From assembly GCA_019242135.1 (NCBI GenBank), contig JAFAWC010000103.1:1-7032 (forward strand): DNA of 7,032 bases. The letters run 5' to 3'. Within the stretch, counting starts at the first letter, position 1. Each line of letters starts with the position of its first letter. A model generated the notes under the pieces. That model did not search any database and had not been told where the DNA came from. It worked only from the letters and a program-made list of their open reading frames with translations. Shown here in pieces: positions 1 to 5,495 of this stretch. This DNA comes from Mycobacteriaceae bacterium (lineage in GTDB: Bacteria; Actinomycetota; Actinomycetes; Mycobacteriales; Mycobacteriaceae). The position numbers were made by a program, and so were the translations under genes.

Positions 1-38
1 TTGGGGGTGGCCAGCTGTTCGCGATGCGACCAGGTCAC
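1..38 (-). CDS. prcB: 20S proteasome beta subunit PrcB, first 12 codons only (runs off left edge)
   Basis: Only the N-terminal coding part is present. On the minus strand a GTG start at 38-36 opens a frame reading MTWSHREQLATP before the window ends. The MTW start followed by a short EQLA segment matches what I recall of mycobacterial PrcB N-termini, and prcB directly follows pup in this locus in mycobacteria. In the family this is the start of the propeptide, which is removed to expose the catalytic threonine; that residue lies outside the window. The GTG overlaps the pup TGA stop as GTGA, which suggests translational coupling, so that ribosomes finishing pup reinitiate on prcB. No separate promoter can fit. 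The evidence is the start position, the short peptide and the gene order, so the call is likely but not proven by this window alone. Confidence 0.82.
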   Translation of the reverse strand, partial: MTWSHREQLATP

Positions 39-229
39 TGTCCGCCCTTTTGGACGTACGCGCGAACGAAGTCCTCCGCGTTCTCTTCGAGCACGTCGTC
101 GATTTCGTCCAACAGGTCGTCGGTCTCCTCAGTCAGCTTCTCGCGACGCTCCTGACCGGCCGCAGCGCTGGCAGTGAGGTCGTCGTCATCGCCGCCGCCA
201 CCGCCACGCTTGGTCTGTTCCTGAGCCAT
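35..229 (-). CDS. pup: Prokaryotic ubiquitin-like protein Pup
   Basis: Pup is the small, largely disordered tag that is linked to lysines of target proteins and delivers them to the Mpa-proteasome. The product is 64 aa, the usual mycobacterial length. It has a Gly5-Asp4 stretch at residues 9-17, a charged central region at about 21-51 that forms the Mpa-binding helix in the family, and a C-terminal GGQ. Because it ends in Gln, Dop must deamidate it to Glu before PafA can conjugate it. The lysine at residue 61 is a known self-pupylation position in the family. The frame stays open to 295, but the ATG at 229 is chosen because it gives the conserved MAQEQTKR start and has a strong AGGAGG 5 nt upstream; the extra 22 residues would be atypical. 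It lies downstream of dop and overlaps prcB by 4 bp. Confidence 0.98.
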   Translation of the reverse strand: MAQEQTKRGGGGGDDDDLTASAAAGQERREKLTEETDDLLDEIDDVLEENAEDFVRAYVQKGGQ

Positions 230-234
230 CGCCG

Positions 235-240
235 CCTCCT
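235..240 (-). promoter_or_regulatory. Ribosome binding site of pup (AGGAGG)
   Basis: A perfect AGGAGG on the minus strand sits 5 nt before the ATG at 229. It decides the pup start in favour of the 64-aa protein over the in-frame upstream extension. It is much stronger than the leaders of dop and lppK here, in keeping with the large amounts of Pup needed as a consumable tag. Confidence 0.85.
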
Positions 241-254
241 GCCGGGACTCAATC

Positions 255-272
255 GGCGGCCTGCGGGCCGCC
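255..272 (-). promoter_or_regulatory. GC-rich hairpin in the dop-pup spacer, upstream of the pup RBS
   Basis: The minus-strand transcript contains GGCGGCC, loop CGCA, GGCCGCC: a perfect 7-bp stem with a 4-nt loop, ending 14 nt before the AGGAGG of pup. There is no T-tract, so it is not a classical intrinsic terminator. Its 3' arm (GCCGCC at 255-260) could instead pair with GGCGGC at 231-236, which overlaps the end of the ribosome binding site. It could be an attenuator, an RNA-processing or stabilising element, or a chance structure in GC-rich DNA. The structure is seen; any function is inference. Confidence 0.4.
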
Positions 273-281
273 AGTGCTTCT

Positions 282-287
282 ACCCTA
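282..287 (-). promoter_or_regulatory. Possible -10 element for a pup-prcB internal promoter
   Basis: TAGGGT on the minus strand fits the TANNNT form of actinobacterial -10 elements and lies in the dop-pup spacer. No convincing TTGACA-like -35 is seen 16-18 nt upstream. The call is weak; such hexamers occur by chance. If real, pup and prcB could be transcribed independently of dop. Confidence 0.2.
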
Positions 288-317
288 CCGGTCACCGAAG
301 GAATTGCCGGGGATAGC

Positions 318-1817
318 TCACGTGGTGGTCAGCTGATCCACGAGTTGGGCGGCCGTCTCCGCTGATTCCAGCAGCGCGCCGACGTGGGCCTTGCTGCCCC
401 GCAGAGGCTCCAGCGTCGGGATGCGCACCAGCGAGTCCCCGCCGAGGTCGAAGATCACCGAATCCCAGCTCGCCGCCGCGATGTCCGCGCCGAAGCGCCG
501 CAAACACTCTCCGCGGAAATACGCCCGGGTGTCGGTGGGCGGATTCTCCACCGCCGCCAGCACCTGCTGCTCGGTGACGAGCCGCTTCATGGAGCCCCGG
601 GCCACCAGCCGGTTGTACAGGCCCTTGTCCAGCCGCACGTCCGAGTACTGCAGGTCCACGAGGTGCAACCGGGGTGCCGACCAGCTCAAATTCTCCCGGT
701 GCCGGAAGCCGTCGAGCAATCGGAGCTTGGCCGGCCAGTCCAGCAGGTCGGCACACTCCATCGGGTCACGCTCCAGCAGGTCGAGCACGTTGGCCCAGGT
801 TTGCACGATGTCGGCCGCCCGCGGATCGGGATCGCGGCTGTCCACCAGCTTCGCGACCCGGTCCAAATAGATGCGCTGCAGCGCCAGGCCGGTCAGTTCC
901 CGGCCGTCGGCCAGCGCGACCGTGGCCCGCAGCGACGGATCCCGGCTGATCACGTGGACCGCGTGCACGGGCCGCGCCAGCGCCAGATCGGACAGGTCGA
1001 TGCCCTCCTCGATCAGGTCGAGCACCAGCGCGGTGCTGCCCAGCTTGAGGTAAGTCGAGGTCTCGGCCAGGTTCGCGTCGCCGATGATGACGTGCAGCCG
1101 CCGGTACTTGTCGGCGTCGGCGTGCGGCTCGTCCCGGGTATTGATGATGCCCCGTTTGAGCGTGGTCTCCAGCCCGACCTCGACCTCGATGTAGTCGGCC
1201 CGCTGCGTCAGCTGAAAACCGGGCTCGTCGCCGGCCGGTCCGACGCCGACCCGGCCTGAGCCGACCACCACCTGCCGGGACACCAGAAACGGCGTGAGGC
1301 CGGCGATCACCGCCGAAAACGGGGTCTGCCGCGACATCAGGTAGTTCTCGTGCGACCCGTAGGAGGCGCCCTTGCCGTCGACGTTGTTCTTGTACAGCTG
1401 CAGCTTGGCGGCGCCCGGCACGCTGGCGACATGCCGTGCCGCGGCTTCCATCACGCGTTCGCCGGCCTTGTCCCAGATGACCGCGTCCAGTGGATCGGTG
1501 CATTCGGGCGCCGAGTACTCCGGGTGCGCGTGATCGACGTACAGCCGGGCCCCGTTGGTCAAGATCATGTTCGCCGCGCCGACCTCGTCGGCGTCGACGA
1601 TCGGCGGCGGGCCCGCGGACCGCGACAGATCGAAACCGCGGGCGTCGCGTAGCGGTGACTCCACCTCGTAGTCCCAGCGGGTCCGCTTGGCACGCTGGAT
1701 GCCCGCGGCTGCCGCATAGGCCAGCACCGCCTGCGTGGAGGTCAGGATCGGATTCGCGGTCGGATCGGACGGCGATGAAATGCCATACTCGACCTCGGTC
1801 CCGATGATCCGCTGCAT
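318..1817 (-). CDS. dop: Pup deamidase / depupylase Dop
   Basis: Dop converts the C-terminal Gln of Pup to Glu, making it ligatable, and also cleaves Pup from substrates. It belongs to the carboxylate-amine ligase fold shared with the ligase PafA and distantly with glutamine synthetase. The 499 aa are full length for mycobacteria. The N-terminus [16 protein letters not shown] carries the nucleotide/metal-binding glutamates E8 and E10. Residues of about 41-80 are the Dop-specific loop that separates Dop from PafA. D95, in the [10 protein letters not shown] segment (93-102), matches the essential catalytic aspartate known in this family, with E100 close by. Other conserved blocks are NNVDGKG (144-150), GSHENY (154-159), NTRDEPHAD (226-234) and [11 protein letters not shown] (242-252). 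The start is fixed by the conserved N-terminus. A -10-like TAGGCT ends 6 nt before the ATG, so the transcript may be leaderless. The gene lies upstream of pup and diverges from the membrane-protein gene. The product is cytoplasmic. Confidence 0.98.
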   Translation of the reverse strand: MQRIIGTEVEYGISSPSDPTANPILTSTQAVLAYAAAAGIQRAKRTRWDYEVESPLRDARGFDLSRSAGPPPIVDADEVGAANMILTNGARLYVDHAHPEYSAPECTDPLDAVIWDKAGERVMEAAARHVASVPGAAKLQLYKNNVDGKGASYGSHENYLMSRQTPFSAVIAGLTPFLVSRQVVVGSGRVGVGPAGDEPGFQLTQRADYIEVEVGLETTLKRGIINTRDEPHADADKYRRLHVIIGDANLAETSTYLKLGSTALVLDLIEEGIDLSDLALARPVHAVHVISRDPSLRATVALADGRELTGLALQRIYLDRVAKLVDSRDPDPRAADIVQTWANVLDLLERDPMECADLLDWPAKLRLLDGFRHRENLSWSAPRLHLVDLQYSDVRLDKGLYNRLVARGSMKRLVTEQQVLAAVENPPTDTRAYFRGECLRRFGADIAAASWDSVIFDLGGDSLVRIPTLEPLRGSKAHVGALLESAETAAQLVDQLTTT

Positions 1818-1823
1818 GACCTC

Positions 1824-1851
1824 AGCCTAAGCGACTGCCAAATGTGGTCAG
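1824..1851 (-). promoter_or_regulatory. Candidate leaderless promoter of dop
   Basis: On the minus strand, CTGACC (1846-1851, 4 of 6 matches to TTGACA) is followed after 16 nt by TAGGCT (1824-1829, a TANNNT -10). Six nt then separate it from the A of the dop ATG at 1817. This is the spacing expected if transcription starts at the start codon itself, as it does for many mycobacterial genes. A GAGG only 2 nt from the ATG is too close to be a good ribosome binding site, which also favours leaderless initiation. Predicted by eye. Confidence 0.45.
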
Positions 1852-1869
1852 CGGGTGCGTTTTCGCGGC

Positions 1870-1875
1870 GATGAT
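1870..1875 (+). promoter_or_regulatory. Possible -10 element for a leaderless membrane-protein transcript
   Basis: GATGAT (4 of 6 matches to TATAAT, but lacking the first T) ends 6 nt before the ATG at 1882, the spacing of a leaderless start. No ribosome binding site and no clear -35 is seen. This mirrors the dop promoter on the other strand; the dop and membrane-protein start codons are only 64 bp apart. Weak support. Confidence 0.22.
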
Positions 1876-1881
1876 GTGGCT

Positions 1882-3012
1882 ATGGCAAAGCCTGCTTCCA
1901 CCCGCCGTGCCGCCGAGGCCTGGTTTCTTGACAACGGGCTGCCGTCGGTGCTGACCCGCCGGGCCAGATGGCGCGGCCTGTGGGCGCGATCGGCGCCGGT
2001 GCTCGCCGGTTTTGCGGCGCTGATGGTGGTCGGGCTGCTCATCTATCTGCTCGTCGGAAACGTCGACATCGACATCGACACCCGACCCACCACGGTCGAA
2101 TGGATCGTGCTGGCCGTCCTGGTGCTCACCGTGCCGTTCGTGCTCGTCAGCGGATGGCTGGTATCGCGTCTGGACAGCCAGCGGGCACGTTTCACGGCGT
2201 CCACGGTCAGCGCGGCGGTGGCGTTGGCCTGCGATGTAATCCCACGCGATCTGACCGGGGTGGCCGGCACGGTGCTCGCCCTGATGCTCGTGCCGCTGCT
2301 GACGGCGGCCGGACTCGGCTCGGTGCTCGGCTGGGGCGTCAAGCTCGCGGTGTCGCAGCTTGCCGCGGTCGGGCAGTTGATGCTGCGGGCGCTGCCCGTG
2401 GTGCTGCTCACCGTGTTGGTGTTCTTCAACTCGCCGGTGTGGCTGATGGCGGCGTCGGTCAGCCGGGGCCGGTTGTGGCTGGCGCTGTTGTTCCTGGGCC
2501 TGATCGCCGCGGTGTTCCTGGTGACCAGCACGCTCGAGCGGATCCGGCCGTTGCTGGAGACTCCAGCCACGTCGGTCGAGCAGGCGGACCGGCTCGCCGA
2601 CACACCGTTCGCGGACATGGCCGATCCGCCCGCCGCCGACCCGTTGACGCGGCGCGAGCGCTTCAACGTCGTCTTCGTGTTGATCGTTTCCCAACTCGTT
2701 CAAGTGCTCACCGTGGCGGTGGTGACCACGCTGATCTTTCTCGTGCTGGGCCTGATCCTGCTCAACCCCGCGCTATTGGCCGCCTGGACCCGCAACGGCG
2801 CATTGGACGGCAAGCTGCTGTGGATGACGATCCCGGTGCCCAACGCGCTCATTCAGGTCACGCTATTTCTCGGTGCGCTGACGTTCATGTACCTGTCCGC
2901 GCGCGCCATCGGTGACCGGGAGTACCGATCCCAGTTTGTCGACCCGCTGATCGACGACCTGCGACTGACCCTGGTGGCCCGCAACAGATACCGGGCCGCG
3001 AGCGCCCGCTGA
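1882..3012 (+). CDS. Multi-pass integral membrane protein, Rv2113-like, function unknown
   Basis: The product is a 376-aa hydrophobic protein between dop and mpa, at the position of Rv2113 in M. tuberculosis. Likely membrane segments are at about residues 38-58, 73-96, 124-150, 167-185, 198-216, 261-295 (perhaps two passes) and 321-342. The first 35 residues are basic and probably cytoplasmic. The segment 217-260 is hydrophilic, acidic and proline-containing, a likely loop between two membrane halves. The C-terminal tail of about 30 residues is charged. I see no transporter, kinase or protease motif. The ATG at 1882 is preferred because MAKPAST resembles the recalled family start and a -10-like hexamer is suitably placed; an in-frame GTG at 1855 would add nine residues. 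It diverges from dop and converges with mpa across 3 bp. Neighbourhood alone is not evidence of a role in pupylation. Confidence 0.85.
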   Translation: MAKPASTRRAAEAWFLDNGLPSVLTRRARWRGLWARSAPVLAGFAALMVVGLLIYLLVGNVDIDIDTRPTTVEWIVLAVLVLTVPFVLVSGWLVSRLDSQRARFTASTVSAAVALACDVIPRDLTGVAGTVLALMLVPLLTAAGLGSVLGWGVKLAVSQLAAVGQLMLRALPVVLLTVLVFFNSPVWLMAASVSRGRLWLALLFLGLIAAVFLVTSTLERIRPLLETPATSVEQADRLADTPFADMADPPAADPLTRRERFNVVFVLIVSQLVQVLTVAVVTTLIFLVLGLILLNPALLAAWTRNGALDGKLLWMTIPVPNALIQVTLFLGALTFMYLSARAIGDREYRSQFVDPLIDDLRLTLVARNRYRAASAR

Positions 3013-3017
3013 GCGCT
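3001..3017. terminator. Weak inverted repeat across the convergent stop codons of the membrane gene and mpa
   Basis: AGCGC (3001-3005) and GCGCT (3013-3017) flank a 7-nt loop that contains the membrane-gene TGA stop, and the second arm enters the mpa stop codon. The stem is only 5 bp and there is no T-tract on either strand. It is the only symmetric element I see at this junction and could act on both transcripts, but it may be chance. Confidence 0.2.
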
Positions 3018-4854
3018 ACAGGTACTGGCCGAGGTTCGACTCGGTGTCGATGGCCCGCGATGCGCTGCTGCTCTTGCCGGTGACCAGGGTGCGGATGTAG
3101 ACGATCCGCTCCCCCTTCTTGCCCGAGATCCGGGCCCAGTCATCGGGGTTCGTCGTGTTGGGCAGGTCCTCGTTCTCGGCGAACTCGTCGACGATCGAGT
3201 CGAGCAGGTGCTGGATGCGAAGACCGCGCTGCCCGGTCTCCAGCACCGACTTGATCGCGTACTTCTTGGCGCGATCCACCACGTTTTGGATCATCGCCCC
3301 GGAGTTGAAGTCCTTGAAGTACATGACCTCCTTGTCGCCGTTGGCGTAGGTCACCTCAAGGAAGCGGTTGTCGTCGATCTCGGCGTACATCCGGTCGACG
3401 ACCTTGACGATCATCGCCTCGATGCATGCGGTGCGGTCGCCGTCGAACTCAGCGAGATCCTCGGCGTGCACGGGCAGGTCCTCGGTCAGGTACTTGCTGT
3501 AGATGTCCTGCGCCGCTTCGGCGTCCGGCCGCTCGATCTTGATCTTCACGTCGAGGCGGCCGGGCCGCAGGATCGCCGGGTCGATCATGTCCTCGCGGTT
3601 GGACGCGCCGATGACGATGACGTTCTCCAGTCCCTCGACGCCGTCGATCTCCGAGAGCAGCTGTGGGACGACCGTGGTCTCCACGTCCGAGCTCACCCCG
3701 GTGCCGCGGGTGCGGAAGATCGAGTCCATCTCGTCGAAGAACACGATCACCGGCGTTCCCTCGGAAGCCTTCTCCCGGGCCCTCTGGAAGATCAGCCGGA
3801 TGTGTCGCTCGGTCTCGCCGACGAACTTGTTGAGCAGCTCGGGGCCCTTGATGTTGAGGAAGTACGACTTCGCCTCACGAGAGTCGTCGCCACGAACCTC
3901 GGCCATCTTCTTGGCCAGCGAGTTGGCCACCGCCTTGGCGATCAGCGTCTTGCCGCAACCGGGCGGCCCGTACAGCAGCACGCCCTTGGGCGGCCGCAGC
4001 ATGTACTCGCGGTAGAGCTCCTTGTGCAGGAACGGCAGCTCCACCGCATCGCGGATCTGCTCGATCTGACGGCTCAGGCCACCGATGTCGTTGTAGGTGA
4101 CGTCGGGCACCTCTTCCAGCACCAGGTCCTCGACCTCGGCCTTGGGGATCCGCTCGAACGCGTAGCCGGCCTTCGTGTCGACCAGCAGCGAGTCGCCGGG
4201 CCGCAGTCTGCGGGGCCGGTCGAGTTCATCAAGCAGTTCGGCGACCTCGGGCGGCATGTCCTCGACGGACAGCAGCGGCTCGGCAAGCCACACGATGCGC
4301 TCCTCGTCGGCGTGCCCGACCACGAGTGCACGGTGGCCGTCGGAGAGGATTTCGCGCAGCGTGCTGATCTCACCGACCGCCTCGAAATGGCCGGCCTCGA
4401 CCACCGTCAGCGCCTCGTTGAGCCGGACCGTCTGGCCCTTCTTCAGCGACTGCACGTCGATGTTGGGAGAGCAGGTGAGCCGCATCTTGCGGCCCGACGT
4501 GAACACGTCGACGGTGTCGTCCTCCTGCACCGAGAGCAAGACGCCGTAGCCGCTGGGCGGCTGACCCAGACGGTCGACCTCTTCGCGCAGCGCCAGCAAC
4601 TGCTGGCGCGCTTCCTTCAGCGTCTCCATCAGTTTGGAGTTCCGCGCGGCGAGCGAGTCGATGCGGGCTTCGAGCTGGTGAACATCGCGGGCACTACGCA
4701 GACCGCCCTGGGCGCTCAGGGAGGATTCGAGTTGTTCGCGCAGCGCTGAGGCCTCGCGACGCAGTTCCTCCAGCTCGGCAGCATCGTCGTTGGACATCGG
4801 GTGTCGGTGTCCGTACTCCGCTGTGGGGCCTCCTGCACGCTCTGACTCACTCAT
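3016..4854 (-). CDS. mpa: Mycobacterial proteasomal ATPase Mpa (ARC family AAA+ unfoldase)
   Basis: Mpa is the hexameric ring ATPase that binds Pup through its N-terminal coiled coils, unfolds the pupylated protein and threads it into the 20S proteasome. The 612 aa match the family length (609 in M. tuberculosis). Domains in order: coiled coil about 23-96, tandem OB folds about 100-245, and the AAA+ module from about 250. Visible motifs are Walker A GPPGCGKT (296-303, K302), pore loop KFVG (343-346), Walker B VIVFFDE (369-375, D374/E375), sensor-1 N419 in ASNR, and candidate arginine fingers R430 and R433 in LRPGR. The protein ends QYL, the penultimate-Tyr tail that docks on the proteasome alpha ring. 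The start at 4854 is set by AAGGAG 6 nt upstream and the MSESER N-terminus; M20 lacks this support. Residues 1-20 and about 43-55 look the least conserved. It has its own promoter region, apart from dop-pup-prcB. Confidence 0.98.
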   Translation of the reverse strand: MSESERAGGPTAEYGHRHPMSNDDAAELEELRREASALREQLESSLSAQGGLRSARDVHQLEARIDSLAARNSKLMETLKEARQQLLALREEVDRLGQPPSGYGVLLSVQEDDTVDVFTSGRKMRLTCSPNIDVQSLKKGQTVRLNEALTVVEAGHFEAVGEISTLREILSDGHRALVVGHADEERIVWLAEPLLSVEDMPPEVAELLDELDRPRRLRPGDSLLVDTKAGYAFERIPKAEVEDLVLEEVPDVTYNDIGGLSRQIEQIRDAVELPFLHKELYREYMLRPPKGVLLYGPPGCGKTLIAKAVANSLAKKMAEVRGDDSREAKSYFLNIKGPELLNKFVGETERHIRLIFQRAREKASEGTPVIVFFDEMDSIFRTRGTGVSSDVETTVVPQLLSEIDGVEGLENVIVIGASNREDMIDPAILRPGRLDVKIKIERPDAEAAQDIYSKYLTEDLPVHAEDLAEFDGDRTACIEAMIVKVVDRMYAEIDDNRFLEVTYANGDKEVMYFKDFNSGAMIQNVVDRAKKYAIKSVLETGQRGLRIQHLLDSIVDEFAENEDLPNTTNPDDWARISGKKGERIVYIRTLVTGKSSSASRAIDTESNLGQYL

Positions 4855-4860
4855 GATGCG

Positions 4861-4866
4861 CTCCTT
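4861..4866 (-). promoter_or_regulatory. Ribosome binding site of mpa (AAGGAG)
   Basis: AAGGAG on the minus strand lies 6 nt before the ATG at 4854 and supports the 612-aa start over the internal Met20. The preceding bases extend the purine run to GGGGAAGGAG, part of which is complementary to the loop of the adjacent hairpin. Confidence 0.8.
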
Positions 4867-4868
4867 CC

Positions 4869-4889
4869 CCGCACCGGAAGTTGGTGCGG
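4869..4889 (-). promoter_or_regulatory. Perfect 7-bp inverted repeat in the mpa 5' leader
   Basis: CCGCACC (4869-4875) and GGTGCGG (4883-4889) form a perfect 7-bp dyad around a 7-nt centre, ending two bases before the mpa AAGGAG. On the mpa strand the loop reads AACTTCC, and its CTTCC is complementary to the GGAAG that begins the purine-rich ribosome binding region. It may be an RNA hairpin affecting mpa translation or a DNA operator for a dimeric regulator. The repeat is seen directly; its role is inference. Confidence 0.4.
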
Positions 4890-4900
4890 TGGATACTTCA

Positions 4901-4906
4901 AAGCTA
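4901..4906 (-). promoter_or_regulatory. Possible -10 element of mpa
   Basis: TAGCTT on the minus strand fits TANNNT and lies 46 nt before the mpa start codon. A transcript from it would include the inverted repeat at 4869-4889 in its leader. No good -35 is seen at 16-18 nt; nearby TAGACC is an alternative. Weak. Confidence 0.22.
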
Positions 4907-4958
4907 CCGGCGAATTCCCTTTCGTGTGCGGTCTAAAAACTTGGCGCGCCGGTTGAAC

Positions 4959-4967
4959 TGCTAGCGT
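4959..4967 (+). promoter_or_regulatory. Extended -10 promoter candidate for the MTB12-like gene
   Basis: TGC TAGCGT combines a TGN extension with a TANNNT -10. Transcription would begin near 4974 and leave a leader of about 27 nt that includes the ribosome binding site at 4989-4995. A TTGGCG at 4941-4946 is a poor -35 with a 15-nt spacer. TACGTT at 4968-4973 is an alternative -10. This is the most likely origin of transcripts for the MTB12-like, lppK and DUF503 genes. Confidence 0.4.
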
Positions 4968-4988
4968 TACGTTTCGGCCGGGCGGAAC

Positions 4989-4995
4989 GAAAGGA
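4989..4995 (+). promoter_or_regulatory. Ribosome binding site of the MTB12-like gene (GAAAGGA)
   Basis: GAAAGGA ends 5 nt before the GTG at 5001 and fixes that unusual start codon as the beginning of a protein with a proper signal peptide. Confidence 0.75.
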
Positions 4996-5000
4996 CATTT

Positions 5001-5495
5001 GTGAGCCTGAAATCCCTAACCACTGGCGTCGCAGCAGCCACTTTGGTCGGTGCTGCGGCCATCGGTGCGACGTCGATTGCGGCTGTCCCCACGACCGCGA
5101 TCACACCCGCGGTGTTCGGTGCGCCGCTGCCCATGGACAACGATCCCGCGCTCGCCGGTCAGCTGACAGGCATCCTGAATCAGCTCGCCAACGGAGCGAC
5201 GATCACCGAAAACGCCGGTCTCATCCAGGGCGGGGTCGGCATCATCGAGGGCCGGACCGCCAACCGGCTGTTGAACAACGCCCGCCAGAACGGCGATCTG
5301 CCGCTGAACCTGACTGTGACGAATGTCTCGGCGCCGGCGCCGGACGGCTCGGTGACGGCGACGGTCAACGCATCCGGGCCGAAGCTGGCCGGTACCACCC
5401 AGCAGGTCACCTTCGTACCCGGCGGCCCGGACGGCTGGCAGGTGTCTAAGGCGTCAGCCACGTCGCTCATGCAGGCGGCGATGGCCTCCGGTTGA
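5001..5495 (+). CDS. Secreted low-molecular-weight antigen MTB12/CFP-2-like protein
   Basis: The product is a 164-aa exported protein resembling M. tuberculosis MTB12 (CFP-2, Rv2376c), a secreted antigen of unknown biochemical function. The shared pattern, as I recall that protein, includes PAVFGAPLP (36-44), QLTGILNQLA (54-63), LIQGG (74-78), GDLPL..TVTN (98-108), SGPKL (125-129) and VTFV...GWQVSKASA (136-153). The N-terminus has a lysine at residue 4, a hydrophobic Ala/Gly-rich stretch (9-28) and a likely signal-peptidase I site near 26-30. There is no lipobox cysteine, so it is secreted and not lipidated. The GTG start has a good ribosome binding site. Its stop overlaps the next start as TTGA, coupling it to the LppK-like lipoprotein. 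I recall no MTB12-like gene at this position in M. tuberculosis, so it may be a paralogue of a copy elsewhere. No enzymatic motif is seen. Confidence 0.85.
   Translation: MSLKSLTTGVAAATLVGAAAIGATSIAAVPTTAITPAVFGAPLPMDNDPALAGQLTGILNQLANGATITENAGLIQGGVGIIEGRTANRLLNNARQNGDLPLNLTVTNVSAPAPDGSVTATVNASGPKLAGTTQQVTFVPGGPDGWQVSKASATSLMQAAMASG

Noticed and set aside
230..295. In-frame N-terminal extension of pup by 22 codons to an upstream start
   Set aside because: The AGGAGG site and the conserved MAQEQTKR start place initiation at 229; the extension is Arg/Ala-rich and unlike Pup, and it would cover the spacer hairpin.
384..1259. Open frames on the plus strand opposite dop
   Set aside because: Arg/Gln/Pro-rich shadows of a full-length conserved Dop; no ribosome binding site or domain supports them.
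2062..2080. Short GACATC repeat in the membrane-protein gene
   Set aside because: Only about two and a half copies, encoding an Asp-Ile repeat (VDIDID) after the first membrane segment; too short to be a functional DNA repeat.
1822..2703. Open frame of 293 codons on the minus strand opposite the membrane-protein gene
   Set aside because: Its product is dominated by Gln, His, Arg and Glu, typical of reading hydrophobic Leu/Val codons backwards, and it would overlap the dop promoter region.
3208..4749. Very long open frame (513 codons) on the plus strand opposite mpa
   Set aside because: It is the complement of a strongly conserved AAA+ gene in GC-rich DNA, where antisense frames stay open. 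Its product is a His/Val/Asp/Leu-rich shadow without recognisable domains.
4943..4950. GGCGCGCC palindrome upstream of the MTB12-like gene as an operator
   Set aside because: An 8-bp GC palindrome alone is expected by chance at this GC content, and no second copy or flanking symmetry was seen.
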